A stretch of 64,000 nt of DNA from Hygrocybe punicea (lineage: Eukaryota > Basidiomycota > Agaricomycetes > Agaricales > Hygrophoraceae), in contig OY744462.1 in NCBI GenBank assembly GCA_963556145.1, positions 5,332,001 to 5,396,000 of the forward strand. The letters are read 5' to 3'. The translations under genes and the position numbers were made by a program. The notes under the pieces are model-generated. The model searched no databases. It saw only the letters and a program-made list of their open reading frames with translations, and was not told where the DNA came from. Shown one piece after another: positions 21,290 to 32,321 of this stretch (the first letter of the stretch is position 1; every line of letters starts with the position of its first letter).

Positions 21290-22930
21290 GGTTGGGTTGA
21301 CCCAGGTCCAGCTGTGCAAGCAACGTGGGTTGACCTGGGTTGACCGTGGACCAGCTCTTGCTGCGGGCTTGGGTTGACCTGGGTCCAGCTGTTGCTGCAG
21401 CACTGGGTTGACCCAGGCCCAGCACTTTCTGGAGGGTGGGGTGGCTGGGGTCCAGGTATTGCTGCAGCACCGGGTTTACCAGGGTTCAGCTATTGCTGCA
21501 GCACTGGGTTGACCGGGGTCCAGATATTGCTGTGGCACCAGGTTGACCCAGATCCAGCACTTGCTGCAGGGCTTGGGTTGACCTGGGTCCAGCTATTGCT
21601 GCAGCACTGGGTTGATCTGGTTCCAGCACTTGCTTTGGGGCTTGGGTTGACCCAGGTCCAGCTCTCCCTGCAGGCTTGGGTTGACCGGGGTCCAGCTATT
21701 GCTGCAGCACTGGGTTGACCAGGGTCCAGATATTGCTGCAGCACTGGGTTGACCCAGATCCAGCACTCGCTGCAGGGCTGGGGTTGACTGGGGTCTAGAT
21801 ATTGCTGCAGCACTGGGTTGACCTTGGTCCAGCACTTGCTGCAGCACTGGGTTGACCAGGGTTCAGCTATTGCTGCAACACTGGGTTGACCAGGGTCCAG
21901 CACTTGCTGCAACACTGGGTTGACCAGGGTTCAGCTATTGCTGCAGCACCAGGTTGACTGGGGTCCAGCACTTGCTGCGGGGGTTGGGTTGACCCAGGTC
22001 TGGCTCTTCCTGCAGGCTTGGGTTGACCTGGGTCCAGGTATTGCTGCAGCACTGGGTTGACCGGGGTCCAGATATTGCTGCAACACCGGGTTGACCTGGA
22101 TCCAGCACTCGCTGCAGGGCTGGGGTTGACCCAGGTCCAGCTCTTCCTGCAGGCTTGGGTTGACCTGGGTCCAGCTATTGCTGCAGCACTGGGTTGACCG
22201 GGGTCCAGATATTGCTGCAACACCGGGTTGACCTGGATCCAGCACTCGCTGCAGGGCTGGGGTTGACCCAGGTCCAGCTCTTCCTGCAGGCTTGGGTTGA
22301 CCTGGGTCCAGCTATTGCTGCAGCACCAGGTTGACCGGGGTCCAGATATTGCTGCAGCACTGGGTTGACCTGGGTCCAGCACTTGCTGCAGCACTGGGTT
22401 GACCTGGGTCCAGCACTTGCTGCAGCACTGGGTTGACCAGGGTCCAGCACTTGCTGCAGCACTGGGTTGACCAGGGTCCAGCACTTGCTGCAGCACAGGG
22501 TTGACCTGGGTCCAGCTATTGCTGCTGCACCGGGTTGACCGGGGTCCAGATATTGCTGCAGCACTGGGTTGACCCAGATCCAGCACTCGCTGCCGGGCTG
22601 GGGTTGACCAGGGTCTAGATATTGCTGCAGCACCAGGTTGACCGGGGTCCAGCACTTGCTGCAGGGCTTGTGTTGACCAGGGTCCGGCTCTTGCTGCAGC
22701 ACTTTGTTGACCCACATCCAGCACTCACTGTAGGGTAGGTTGATTGGGGTCCAGCCTGTCCTGTAGCATTGCATTGACCCCAGACCCACCCATGTCGCAG
22801 GTTTGGATTCATGAGGGTCTGGCCATTGCTCCAGCATTGGGTTGACATGGCCCTGCTCTTGCTGCAGAATAAGGTTGACCCTGGCCCAGCTCTCACTGCA
22901 GGATTAGGTTGACCAGGATCCCGCTTTTGC
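21290..22930. repeat. Left subterminal array of 34-bp repeats
   Basis: Dozens of degenerate units of 34-35 bp built from GGTTGACC, GGGTCCAGC and TTGCTGCAGCA. The core GGTTGACC is the near-palindrome of GGTCAACC seen in the right array. Because 34 is not a multiple of 3, every strand shows open frames with repeating Pro/Gln/Ser/Thr peptides; these are not genes. Arrays like this usually bind the transposase, which is an inference here. Confidence 0.9.
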
Positions 22931-23579
22931 TTTGACACGGGCTCAGCCACATCCCACTTTGCCTGCATGTATTTAATGTTGACAACATTGCCAGAGCTCA
23001 CAACAACTCAAGCCAATATTTATTCAGAAAATGCAATATCCGGTAAAGAAAATGTCTCAGTTTCTTCAAATGTAATATATTTTGAAATGCAATAATTCAA
23101 AGCACAGGTAATACCAAAATTACAACATTCTTATTTTGAAAATGCACAATCTCTCACTCTTAGCTTTATCTCTCACATGAGCTACTTATTCCCAAACAAA
23201 ATTTATATATATAACAACCAGAAATTACCCCACTTGGAATTTTGTGCCTTTTTTATTTAATATTACTCAAATCTCAATTGGAATCAGTACACAAACACTC
23301 ACTATTACTTAGAATGGACATATCAAATTAATTATTATTTTATCCAAATACATAATTAAATAATAAAGGGGTTGGGGGGGAGGAAGGTAGGTGTGAGTGG
23401 GACTGGGACTGGGACTGGAAGTGGGTGTGGGTGTGGGTGTGGGTATGGGTATGGGTGTGGGTGTGGGAGAACGGAGTGGGAGTGGGAGTGGGAGAAGGGA
23501 GGGTGAAGGGCAGGATGGAAGGGAGGAGGGAGGGGCAGCAGGGAGTGGGAGTGGGAGAGGCAGAGGAAGAGGGAGGAGA

Positions 23580-24165
23580 CGAGGGCGGAGGGGTGGGATG
23601 TACATACCTGTTGCGTTCCCGTTGCCCTCGTCGTCTTCGTCTACGTCTCCGCCGTCCTCGTCCCCGTCGTCCCCGTCCCCGCCGTTCTGGTCCCTGTCGT
23701 TCCCGTTCCCGTCGTTCCTCTCGTTGTCGTCATCGTCCTCGTTGTCGTCGTCATCCCCCGTAGTCCTCGTCGTCCGCTGGATCGTCGTCGTCGTCTCCGT
23801 CGTCCTGTCGTCTCTTCGCTGGCCGTCTCCGTCCCCGTCGTCTTCCCTGGCTGGCCGTCTGTGCCCTCATCGCCTCTGTCCTCGTCGTTGCCTGCCATCC
23901 GCCGTTTCGGCCCTTCAGTTTGGCGTTGACGTGACGTGGCGCGGGCAAGCGTGTTGCGGTCCATTCCCGGCACGGCAATGAGAAAGTTCTACATAAAAAC
24001 AACAATATTAGCTAGCATAGTAATGGATAATAAATTTGAGAAATCTACTTACCTTCTACTTGATTTTGCTGCTGCTGTTTTCGTGGACGCATCGTGGAGT
24101 ACGCGACGAATCGCCGACGCACGCCGGAGGTTGCCGATTGCCCAAACGGGTGCGAGTTGCCTTAT
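23580..24165 (-). pseudogene. Low-complexity two-exon gene in left arm of the inverted-repeat element
   Basis: On the minus strand a first exon rich in Gln ends near 24045 before GTAAGT, the intron ends TTATGTAG near 23988, and a second exon encodes an Arg/Thr/Asp-rich chain passing into Asp-Gly-Asn runs (DGDDDDDPADDEDYGG), ending near 23598 at a GTATGT-type donor. The mirror copy is at 24845-25560 on the plus strand. It may be the leftover 5' end of a transposase gene; I recognise no domain. Confidence 0.45.
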
Positions 24166-24844
24166 ATGTAAGCATGATCTGACTTTTCTCAATGTTATTG
24201 CATAGAGCACAACAACTTTGTAACACATTTAAGACCATGAGGGGATAGAAGTAGCCTATAACTACATCCTCCCCAAATTTTGTATTTTATTATGGCCTAC
24301 ATAGAGAGATATTTATGATTCATTGATACCTCCCTGCCAATTTCAGACCCTTAAAGTGCAACTTTACCAATATTGCTCTGAAAAATATGAAAATAATTGT
24401 GAAACTACTATGTAAAGTATCTATTGTATTGATGATCAGTGCCTGGCACTTGGTGGTCCCAGAAATCTGTTGTAGCCAAGAAATGAAAGGTTCAGAGTAA
24501 AGCTGAAGTTTGGACTCGGTTGATGGGTCAGCCACAATGCACAATTCTGTGCATTTGCTTGGCTGCAACAAAGGTCCTGGTCCACCAACAATCAGGCACT
24601 TATGTGTACCACAATGAGTACTTCTTCAAGTACTCCTTAGATTAATTTCAGATTTTTAAGACAAAGTTAGATCATTAAGGGTCCAATTCTGGCAGAGGAA
24701 TGGAATAAATGGTGAATAGCTCTTTACGCACAAAATTTGACATGAGGGTAGGTATACTATATTTACATCTTTTGAGGATCTGACTTTGGGTATGCATGCA
24801 TTGTTGTGCATGCCAGAAGATTCAAAAGCTTCAGCCACACATCC
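24166..24844. other. AT-rich spacer of the inverted-repeat element
   Basis: About 680 bp of single-copy, AT-rich DNA between the two arms. Short frames only; no domain or promoter could be assigned. Confidence 0.6.
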
Positions 24845-25560
24845 ATGTTTGGCAACTCGAACCCGTTTGGGAAATCGGCAACTGCCGGTTGGCTTTCACG
24901 CGACTTCAAACGACTCGTTTTCAACAACGCGTCAACAACAGGAACGCGTCAACAACAGGAAACGGGTGCAGAAGAGCACCCAAGGTAATGTCTTTTTTGA
25001 ATTTTTTGTGAGTTGTATGCTAATGTTTATAATGATTGCAGCTACACCCACGACAAACACAGGCGAACCCAACACCAGCCCAGAAAACAACGCCACGGCC
25101 ACCCCAGCAAACAGAACGGATGCCGATGAAAACGGCCACGGAAACGAGGCCGCGAGGCCGGGTACGAGGATGCGCCAACGACCGAGACAGACGTCCGAGA
25201 CAACCACAGCGGCAACGACGAGGACAGAGACGACGAGGGCAGAGACGGCCAGCCAGGGGACGACGACGGGACGGAGACGGCCAGCGAGAGGACAACAGGA
25301 CGACGGAGACGACAGGACGAGGGAGACGACGACGACGATCCAGCGGACGACGAGGACTACGGGGGATGACGACGACAACGAGGACGATGACGACGACGAG
25401 GGGAACGACGGGAACGGGAACGACAGGGACCGGAACGCGGAGACGGGGACGATGGGGACGGGGACGACGGGGACGACGGGGACGACGGGGACGGGGACGG
25501 CGGGGACGGGGACGACGGAGACGTAGACGAAGACGACGAGGACGAGGGGAACGCAACGGG
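24845..25560 (+). pseudogene. Low-complexity two-exon gene in right arm of the inverted-repeat element
   Basis: Mirror copy of the left-arm gene. Exon 1 ends near 24985 (ACCCAAG before GTAATG), the intron is about 55 bp and ends TGATTGCAG near 25040, and exon 2 begins TTPTTNTGEPNTSPE-like, then becomes Thr/Arg/Asp-rich with an acidic run (DDDDNEDDDDDEGND) and Gly/Asp/Asn repeats to about 25555. After it come a pyrimidine-rich block of TCCCTC and ACCCACCTTCC repeats (25580-25920). Nothing identifies the protein; expression is uncertain. Confidence 0.45.
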
Positions 25561-26369
25561 TACGTACATCCCACTCTCCGCCCACTCCTCCTCCCTCTCC
25601 TCCTCCCTCTCCTCCTCCCTCTCCCTCTCCCTCTCCCTCTCCCTCTCCCTCTCCCTGCTGCCCTTGCCTCCTGCCTTCCCACCTTCCCACTTCTCCCACT
25701 CCCACTCCCTTCTCCCACTCCCACCTTCCTCCACTCCCACACCCACCTTCCTCCCACTCCACACCCACCTTCCTCCCACTCCACACCCACCTTCCTCCCA
25801 CTCCCACACCCACCTTCCTCCCACTCCACACCCACCTTCCTCCCACACCCACACCCACCTTCCTCCCACACCCACACCCTTCCTCCCAGTCCACACCCAC
25901 CTTCCTCTCACCTGCCTCCTGCCCTTTACTATTTAATTATGTATTTTAATAATCATTAAATGTATGTGTCTATTTTAAGTAATAGTAAGGTTATATATAT
26001 TGATTCCAATAGAGAATTGAGCAATATTAAATAGAAAAGCACAATATTCCAAGTGGGGTAATTTCTGGTTTTGCCATAGATTGGCATTGGGGATAAGTAG
26101 CTCCTGTAATGGCTGATGGCTGATAGTAAAGGTAAGATATTGTGCAGTGTCAAAATAATAATTGTGTAATTTTGCTATTCCCTGTGCTGTTAATAATTGC
26201 ATTCAAATTATATTACATCGTACATTTATGTGAAGTACAGATTGAAACATTTTGATTACTTTATATATATGGCAGGTTCTGAATAAATATTGGTTTGAGC
26301 TGTTGTGAGCTCTGTCAATGTTGTCAACATTAAATACATGCAGGCAGAGTGGGATGTGGCTGGGCCCAT

Positions 26370-27140
26370 GTCAAAGCAAAAGCGGGCTCCTGGTCAACCT
26401 AATCCTGCAGTGAGAGCTGGGCCAGGGTCAACCTTCATCTGCAGCAAGAGCAGGGCCATGTCAACCCAATGCTGGAGCAATGGCCAGACCCTCATGAATC
26501 CAAACCTGCGACATGGGTGGGTCTGGGGTCAATGCAATGCTACAGGACAGGCTGGACCCCAATCAACCTACCCTACAGTGAGTGCTGGATGTGGGTCAAC
26601 AAAGTGCTGCAGCAAGAGCTGGACCCTGGTCAACACAAGCCCTGCAGCAAGTGCTGGACCCAGGTCAACCCAGTGCTGCAGCAATAGCTGGGGCCCGGTC
26701 AACCCAAGCCTGCAGGGAGAGTGGGGCCTGGGTCAACCCAAGCCCCGCAGCAAGTGCTGGACCCCGGTCAACCTGGTGCTGCAGCAATATCTAGACCCTG
26801 GTCAACCCCAGCCCGGCAGCGAGTGCTGGATCTGGGTCAACCCAGTGCTGCAGCAATATCTGGACCCCGGTCAACCCGGTGCAGCAGCAATAGCTGGACC
26901 CAGGTCAACCCTGTGCTTCAGCAAGTGCTGGACCCTGGTCAACCCAGTGCTGCAGCAAGTGCTGGACCCAGGTCAACCCAGTGCTGCAGCAATAGCTGGA
27001 CCCAGGTCAACCCAAGCCTGCAGCAAGAGCTGGTCCATGGTCAACCCAGGTCAACCCACGTTGCTTGCACAGCTGGACCTGGGTCAACCCAACCTTCACA
27101 GAATAGCTGTCCTGGGTTAACCTACCCCATGGCAGAGCTG
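26370..27140. repeat. Right subterminal array of 34-bp repeats
   Basis: Complementary to the left array but roughly half as long, with GGTCAACC as the recurrent core and TGCTGCAGCAA between cores. The length difference accounts for most of the asymmetry between the two arms. Confidence 0.9.
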
Positions 27141-27918
27141 ACACTGGGTTGACCCACCCTGCCACCCTTGACCAGCAAGAGCTGTACCTGGGTCAACCTA
27201 CCACCCCACATTTCCCCAGCAAGAGCTGTCTCTTGGGTTAACCTACCCCCCCAGCAAGCAACTGCGCTATGTGTACCTACCTTTTGCAACTATATCTGCG
27301 ATTGGGTTAACCAAAACGACTGGGTCTACTGCCATTTTTATACTACAAAAATGTCTATCTAGTTTTGGATGAGAGTCCTCGGCCGATGAGGGAGAACAAA
27401 GGAGAACAGAAATAGGGGAGTGAGGAGAAGGTTGCAATGCGATGATGACAGGAAAATGAGTGGGAGAAGTGAAAAGCCGTGAAAAGATGTCAAATACTTT
27501 TATATATCTCCATAAGGGAGATGGTATGCATGAATTGGGCAAGTCCGATGTTGGGATTCCAGTCCGATAAGATCCATCTGCAATGTTTGGGATTCTGTGC
27601 ATTTAGGAGTTGGACTGACCCTGTACACGAGTGGCCATGCTAGTCGGTATGTGTTGGGTTACTTCAGGTTCAAGGGTGAATCGTTAAGGACGTTGGGTTC
27701 GAACGGGTTCGCGAGATATTGAGTTTTCTGTCTCAGAGGGCCCAGAGCCCTCTACATCTTCTTGGGTCTTCTAATAGAGACCATCCGTGGTTGACAATAT
27801 GGTGTCTTCAAACACAGGGCGTGAGTGTGGCTAATCACATGAGCGGCCAAACAACAGCAAAGTAAAAAAAATTAAAAAAAATGTCTTCATTGATCCGTCT
27901 CTTCCTCTACACCATCAC

Positions 27919-30500
27919 ATGCCCACCATGTCTGAAACCTATGACACCTTCCTCGCATTTTTCAAAAGCATTGAACCCAAGGTCCAGGCAGACTACGAAG
28001 AGGCCGTCAATGCGGTCACCATTTTTCACAACTACGACTTCGTCACAATGATAGACAGCAATGAAGGGCTGGCCAGGCAATGGATAAGTGGTCATAAAAG
28101 GGCAATGGTAAGTTCCCCGGCCGATGATGCATGTCCTAGGATAGCTAATGTCATCCCACTAGTGTGCTTACCACGGGATTGTCATGGAGCTCTGAGCTGT
28201 GGGTATCAGGCCAGTAACGCCGCCGCTATGGGCCGACTGTCAATCGTATGCAAGCGAGGTCGAAGAGTGGCTGAAAGAGGCAATGGAATGAGAGAGGCAG
28301 GAGGAGGAAGAGGCTAAGTGGCAGGCGAATGAGGAGGCGGCTGCATGGAAAGAGGAGGCAAGATGGTTGGTGGAGACACAGGCACAGGCAGAGGTGGAGA
28401 TATGACGAGTGGCTGCAGAGGAAAGGCGGGAGAGGCTTAGGATAGAGAAGGAAATGCAGCAGTGGACTCAGGAGATGGACTGAGTTGAGAGGGAGGCAGC
28501 CATGTATCGGCGGCATGTCAGTGAGGAGCAGCGAGCACGTGCAAATCTCACAAACACATTGGTCACGGGTGAGCAGGAGACCAGGCCGATTCTGGAGGGC
28601 AAAGTTGCAGTCAGATCAGAAGAAGGCCCCATCGTCCCAGAACCAGAGCAACCGGCTGATCTAGGTGATGAGGAGATGACGGGAGTAGAGATTGAGGATT
28701 TGGCAGGTACAATGGTGAGTTCTCTTGTCGGTTATTTGTTCTTAATCACTGAGCTTCATAACAGGTCACCAGGCCGTTTCCTCTGCAAGCATGCACAAAT
28801 TGCATCAAGGCACAAGAGATGTGTCGAGGTGTTATGGGATACATATGTGAACAATGCCGCAAGCTGAAAAAGAGGTGTACCAATGCGACACATCGGACAG
28901 GTGGGGGATGATGCAAGATGGACACCAGTAAGGGAAAAGAGGTAGTGGGTGGTATGAGGAAACCACTCGTGTTTACCACTAAACCGATCCAGACAAGGCC
29001 CGTTTGGGCATTGATGAGTAAGCGGCAGGTCGAAGAGGTGGAGTCGGAATCAGATGAAGAGGAGGAGGAGATGGATGCGGAGCGGCCAACGAAAAGGCTT
29101 AGGGCGGATTCCGGAACCAACCCATTCTAGTGTTGCCGTAGTTTGGTTCCGAACCTAGCCGAACCCGGTTCAAACCCCGAACCGAACCCTAGGTTCAGTC
29201 TAAGTTCAGCCAAGTGCTGAACCGGACCGCAGGTTCAGTTCCGGGTTTCGAGGCCTGCCGGATTTCCTGAACGGCTCCAAACCGCGTCCAAACCGCGAAC
29301 ACGGATATTTTTAAGGTATTTATTTCATTTATTTTTCGCATTCCTTTACTTACTTTTTCGTGTTAAACGGTATCATGTGACCGTTACAGGTAGCTTTCTT
29401 CACCAACACGCAACAACGCAAGGCCAATGAACGCGACACAATGTCGCGTTCATGAACACAGGTACGTATTTTACTTTCCTGAACTTTACTAATGTTGCCT
29501 GCTACAGGAAGCTCGACCGCGACCGCAGTGTGACCACACCCACGGCCACGAGATGACCACCCAACGCCAACCCAATGCCAACGGACGCGCGACAGCTGCA
29601 ACACCACCACCACCACCACCACCACCAGCGGCGGCAACAGCAGCAGCAGCAGCAGCAGCAACAGCGGCAGCGGCAACGGCGACAGCAGCAGCAGCGGCAG
29701 CAGCAACGGCGACAGCAGCAGCAGTGGCAGCAGCAACGGCGACGGCAGCAGGAGCAGCGCCGGCAGCGGCAGCAACAACGGCAGCAACAACGGCAGCAAC
29801 AACGGCAGCAACAACGGCAGCAACAACGGCAGCAGCAGTATCAGCAGCAATGGCGGCAACAGCAGCAACGGCGGCAACAGCAGCAGCAGCAGCAGCAGCA
29901 GCCGTGGCAGCAACACCACCACAACCATACCACCGCCCCGACGAGGACAACGGTTGGCAGCAGCAGTGCCGGCAATGCCACGCAGGGACCACGGGACAAG
30001 ACCCCCCATCCCTCCACATCCCTTGGGGATACCGGAGGGCTCCCCCGCACCCATCTACCTCGCGAAGTGCAGCGCCGTATCTATTGATACGCGCCTGCCA
30101 TTCGCGAGGAGAATGGACGGGGTGAGCCCACCTCGGTCTGGGTTTCAGACCGCGTCTGAACCCAGACCGAACGCGAAGAGACGGTTCGACGCCGTCTGGG
30201 TCCGGGTTTGGCCATGCGCCAAACTGGACCCGAAGTTCAGTTTGCGGTTCCGCCAAAAAGGGTCAGAACCGGACCGAACTGAACTTCGGCAACACTAACC
30301 CATTCGACAGGGCAATAGAAAGTTTCAGGAGCGTTTCTGCATGACTGGTGGTGCTGACAGAGGAGTTGGGGACCCTGGGTGTTGAGGTAAATAAGCATCT
30401 AAGCCAGTTCAGCCAGCAGTTCAATAGGCTTTGCATGGATCACAAGCGGGTATCAGCAATGCTGGTGGTGATGAAACATGATTTCGAGACCAGCCACCTC
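27919..30500 (+). pseudogene. Antisense Zn2Cys6-like gene of Gypsy-2 copy 2 (broken)
   Basis: Colinear with 4620-5991: same ATG context (MPTMSETYDT against MSTMSDLYDA), same first intron position (GTAAGT after KRAM, near 28110), same second intron position near 28712, all six cysteines (CTNCIK..MC, then ICEQCRKLKKRC) and the acidic block before PTKRLR. CGA to TGA changes make stops at 28289, 28403 and 28481 relative to copy 1 CGA codons, and a hAT element at 29128-30297 cuts the last exon. The end ETSHL matches ETGRL of copy 1. Clearly no longer functional. Confidence 0.85.
29128..30297. mobile_element. hAT-family element, non-autonomous (1170 bp)
   Basis: Ends TAGTGTTGCCG and CGGCAACACTA; the identical 8-mer ACCCATTC flanks both sides (29120-29127 and 30298-30305). 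Repeated CCGAACC/GGTTCGG words fill both subterminal zones. The middle carries an intron-like segment (about 29462-29508) and a long CAG/CAA tract (29600-29910) that would encode polyglutamine, polyalanine or polyserine depending on frame. No transposase domain is seen, so it depends on another element for movement. Confidence 0.9.
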
Positions 30501-30525
30501 TAAAATGTAAAAAAAACATGTCCGT

Positions 30526-31388
30526 TGCAGAGACTCGACATCCCTCTGAGTCTGTACCATTGATATATCACGAATCCGGATGAACCCAATGCCTCCAAAC
30601 AACTCCCATTCCAACCCGACATAACCCGATGTGATGTGATGTGACATGACCCGACGTATGCCGCTTTGTCACAGCTGCTTTTGGACCAAATCCGGCAGCC
30701 TCATAAGCCCTGGAGTTCCAATTATAGGAGACAGATCTCATTGGACTCGATTCCTGACTTCAGACTTGCCTTATATATGCATCCCCTCATCCTTTTGGAG
30801 ATATGTATGAATCTTTAGATCTTTTTCTTGGATATTTGCTTTCCCCTCCATTTTCCTGTCTTTGTCACATCGCAACACCCCTCTTCTCATCCCCTTTCCA
30901 ACTTTTCTTTGTAGTTTACCATCAGCCGGAATAGACACGACCAAAAGTAGACTACCCATACATGTACTATAAAAAATGGTCCTCGATGACCATACAAAAA
31001 AAGATACCCTTAGTCCCCGTTTCCCTATAATCAGAATCATGTTTTAATTCCTTCAAATGCTTGTCCTCATAAACCCTTAGATTTTTATAGTTCACTTCAT
31101 CGTCTTTATCATTGTTGCATTATTCATTCATCGTTTCCGACCCGACTTGACCTGACCTGCCATACCCGACATCGTTGGCATCATCAGGTTCATTATTGTT
31201 TATCCATTTTCAGTCTGTTCATCGCCGGGTTTGTTATTATTTGTCCAGTTTTACACGGTGGCTTGATATTTTACTTCCATTTCCACTTTTACTACTAATC
31301 CCAACACTGATTATCCACCGTCACTTCTATGCTGACACCCCTAGGTTAGAATCTAATCTTCTGAAGCCACCAAGAACCCGCATCTACA
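30526..31388 (-). repeat. LTR-3 family, full-length copy without TSD (863 bp)
   Basis: Reverse-complement orientation, from TGCAGAGAC (one change from TGTAGAGAC) to CATCTACA. The 4-bp flanks (CCGT, GCAG) do not match, and about 600 bp of Gypsy-2 found at 6025-6626 in copy 1 are absent here, so a deletion or an ectopic exchange took place at this LTR. Confidence 0.85.
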
Positions 31389-32240
31389 GCAGATGACTAT
31401 GAGGTCAGTCATTGACATCGCATCTTGTGTTGGAGCCATGTACGTAGCTTCAGCAAAGTCAAACAGAAAAAGCGGCTCTATTCCATGTGTGATGTAGTAG
31501 GATGAGTACCCAAGGTTTTTGCGTGTGGTGACCCGTTTGGCCCATAATATGGAATGAGTTACAGTATGCCATTTCTTTTCATCCCCATCACAACTTTTCA
31601 TAATGGCCTCCCAGACATCTAGGTGACGACGCTCGATGGGTCCGTTTGCTTGGGAGTTATAAGGCGAAATGCAGATGTGTCGGATACCATAGTGGGATGC
31701 GAGGTAGTTGAGTGCTTCTATGAAGGGTTTGCCATTGTTGGTAACAATTTCTTCAAGAGTGCCCCAATGGCATAAGATATCCTCGAACAGGAATGTGCCA
31801 ATGGTCGAACCGGTCTCATGGCATAGCATTCAAAACTCAGGGTAAGTGGACAGGGAGCAATGGGCTTGGACAATGTATCGATAGCTGCCGGATCAGGGCA
31901 TAAACATCGTGTCGACGTATGCTTTGTGGAAGAGCAAGGCTGGTGTAGCAACAGTCGGCAGAATGTGGTGATAATGTACTTGGCACTGATGGCAAGACTG
32001 GACGTACCATTTAACATTGTGATCGAGGTGCGGCCACCAGAAATGGTCAAGTAGCCAGGTGTGGATGGAGAATATACCTTTATGGCCGAGAGAGTTGTGA
32101 GTGTCTTTGAGTAATTGAAGCCGTTGGTCGGGTGGTATGATGAGCTTGTGTTTCCTGTGACGGTCTTTACGCCAAAGTTTGTTATCGGTGATGTAGAACT
32201 CAAGGGAGTATTGTAGAAAGAGATGGTATTCTTCATCCAT
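31389..32240 (-). pseudogene. Gypsy-2 copy 2 integrase remnant
   Basis: Aligned with 6630-7499 of copy 1. The zinc module (NSLGHKGIFSIHTW, CHQCQ), first Asp (AYVDTMFMP), second-Asp site changed to Asn (EIVTNNGKPF) and the Glu region (SQANGPIERRH) are visible in several frames. Small deletions (for example at the CHQCQVHYHH junction near 31975) and stops break it. The C-terminal module is missing, replaced by LTR-3. Confidence 0.85.
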
Positions 32241-32321
32241 GAGGTTCGCGGGTCAAGTTAGATCTTATAACCAGGTCTCGACAAGGGCAAGATGAGCATG
32301 GGCCACATGTGCTTTATCAGA

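Larger units (their letters stand above)
21053..27331. mobile_element. 6.3-kb inverted-repeat (foldback-like) DNA element
   Basis: The ends are CAGTAGACCCAGTCGTTTTG and its exact complement. Complementarity continues through almost the entire element: arms about 21053-24165 and 24845-27331 around a 680-bp AT-rich spacer. Each arm holds, from outside in, single-copy terminal DNA with GGTTAACC motifs, an array of about 34-bp repeats, an AT-rich stretch, and an inward-placed low-complexity gene. A 7-bp duplication CCATTTT flanks it. Ends beginning CAG and a duplication near 8 bp recall hAT or KDZ-type transposons, but no transposase core is visible, so class is uncertain. Confidence 0.85.
20697..27756 (-). 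repeat. Gypsy-2 copy 2 3' LTR, split by a DNA element
   Basis: The LTR runs from TGTAG at 20697 to 21052 and resumes at 27339 to CTACA at 27756, about 774 bp in all. The interruption is flanked by CCATTTT on both sides (21046-21052, 27332-27338), and removing it restores the sequence seen in the two intact LTRs. The partner LTR at 39749-40480 lacks about 42 bp present here. Confidence 0.9.

Noticed and set aside
21867..22837. Long minus-strand frames with repeating Pro-Gly-Gln-Pro-Ser peptides
   Set aside because: They arise from the 34-bp subterminal repeats, which cycle through all frames; equivalent frames exist in the right arm on the other strand, and no start, intron or domain supports a gene.
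21290..22930. CRISPR-like array
   Set aside because: The genome is fungal, repeats abut without unique spacers, and the array is mirrored at the other end of a transposon.
24932..25959. Several overlapping frames with Arg-, Val-, Gly- or Pro-rich proteins on both strands
   Set aside because: Low-complexity GGGGACGAC, TCCCTC and ACCCACC tracts keep every frame open; only the plus-strand frame following a good intron was kept as a possible gene.
29350..30256. Poly-Leu, poly-Ala and poly-Val frames in the hAT element
   Set aside because: They are antisense or shifted readings of the CAG tract; codon periodicity gives no preferred frame and no known domain is present.
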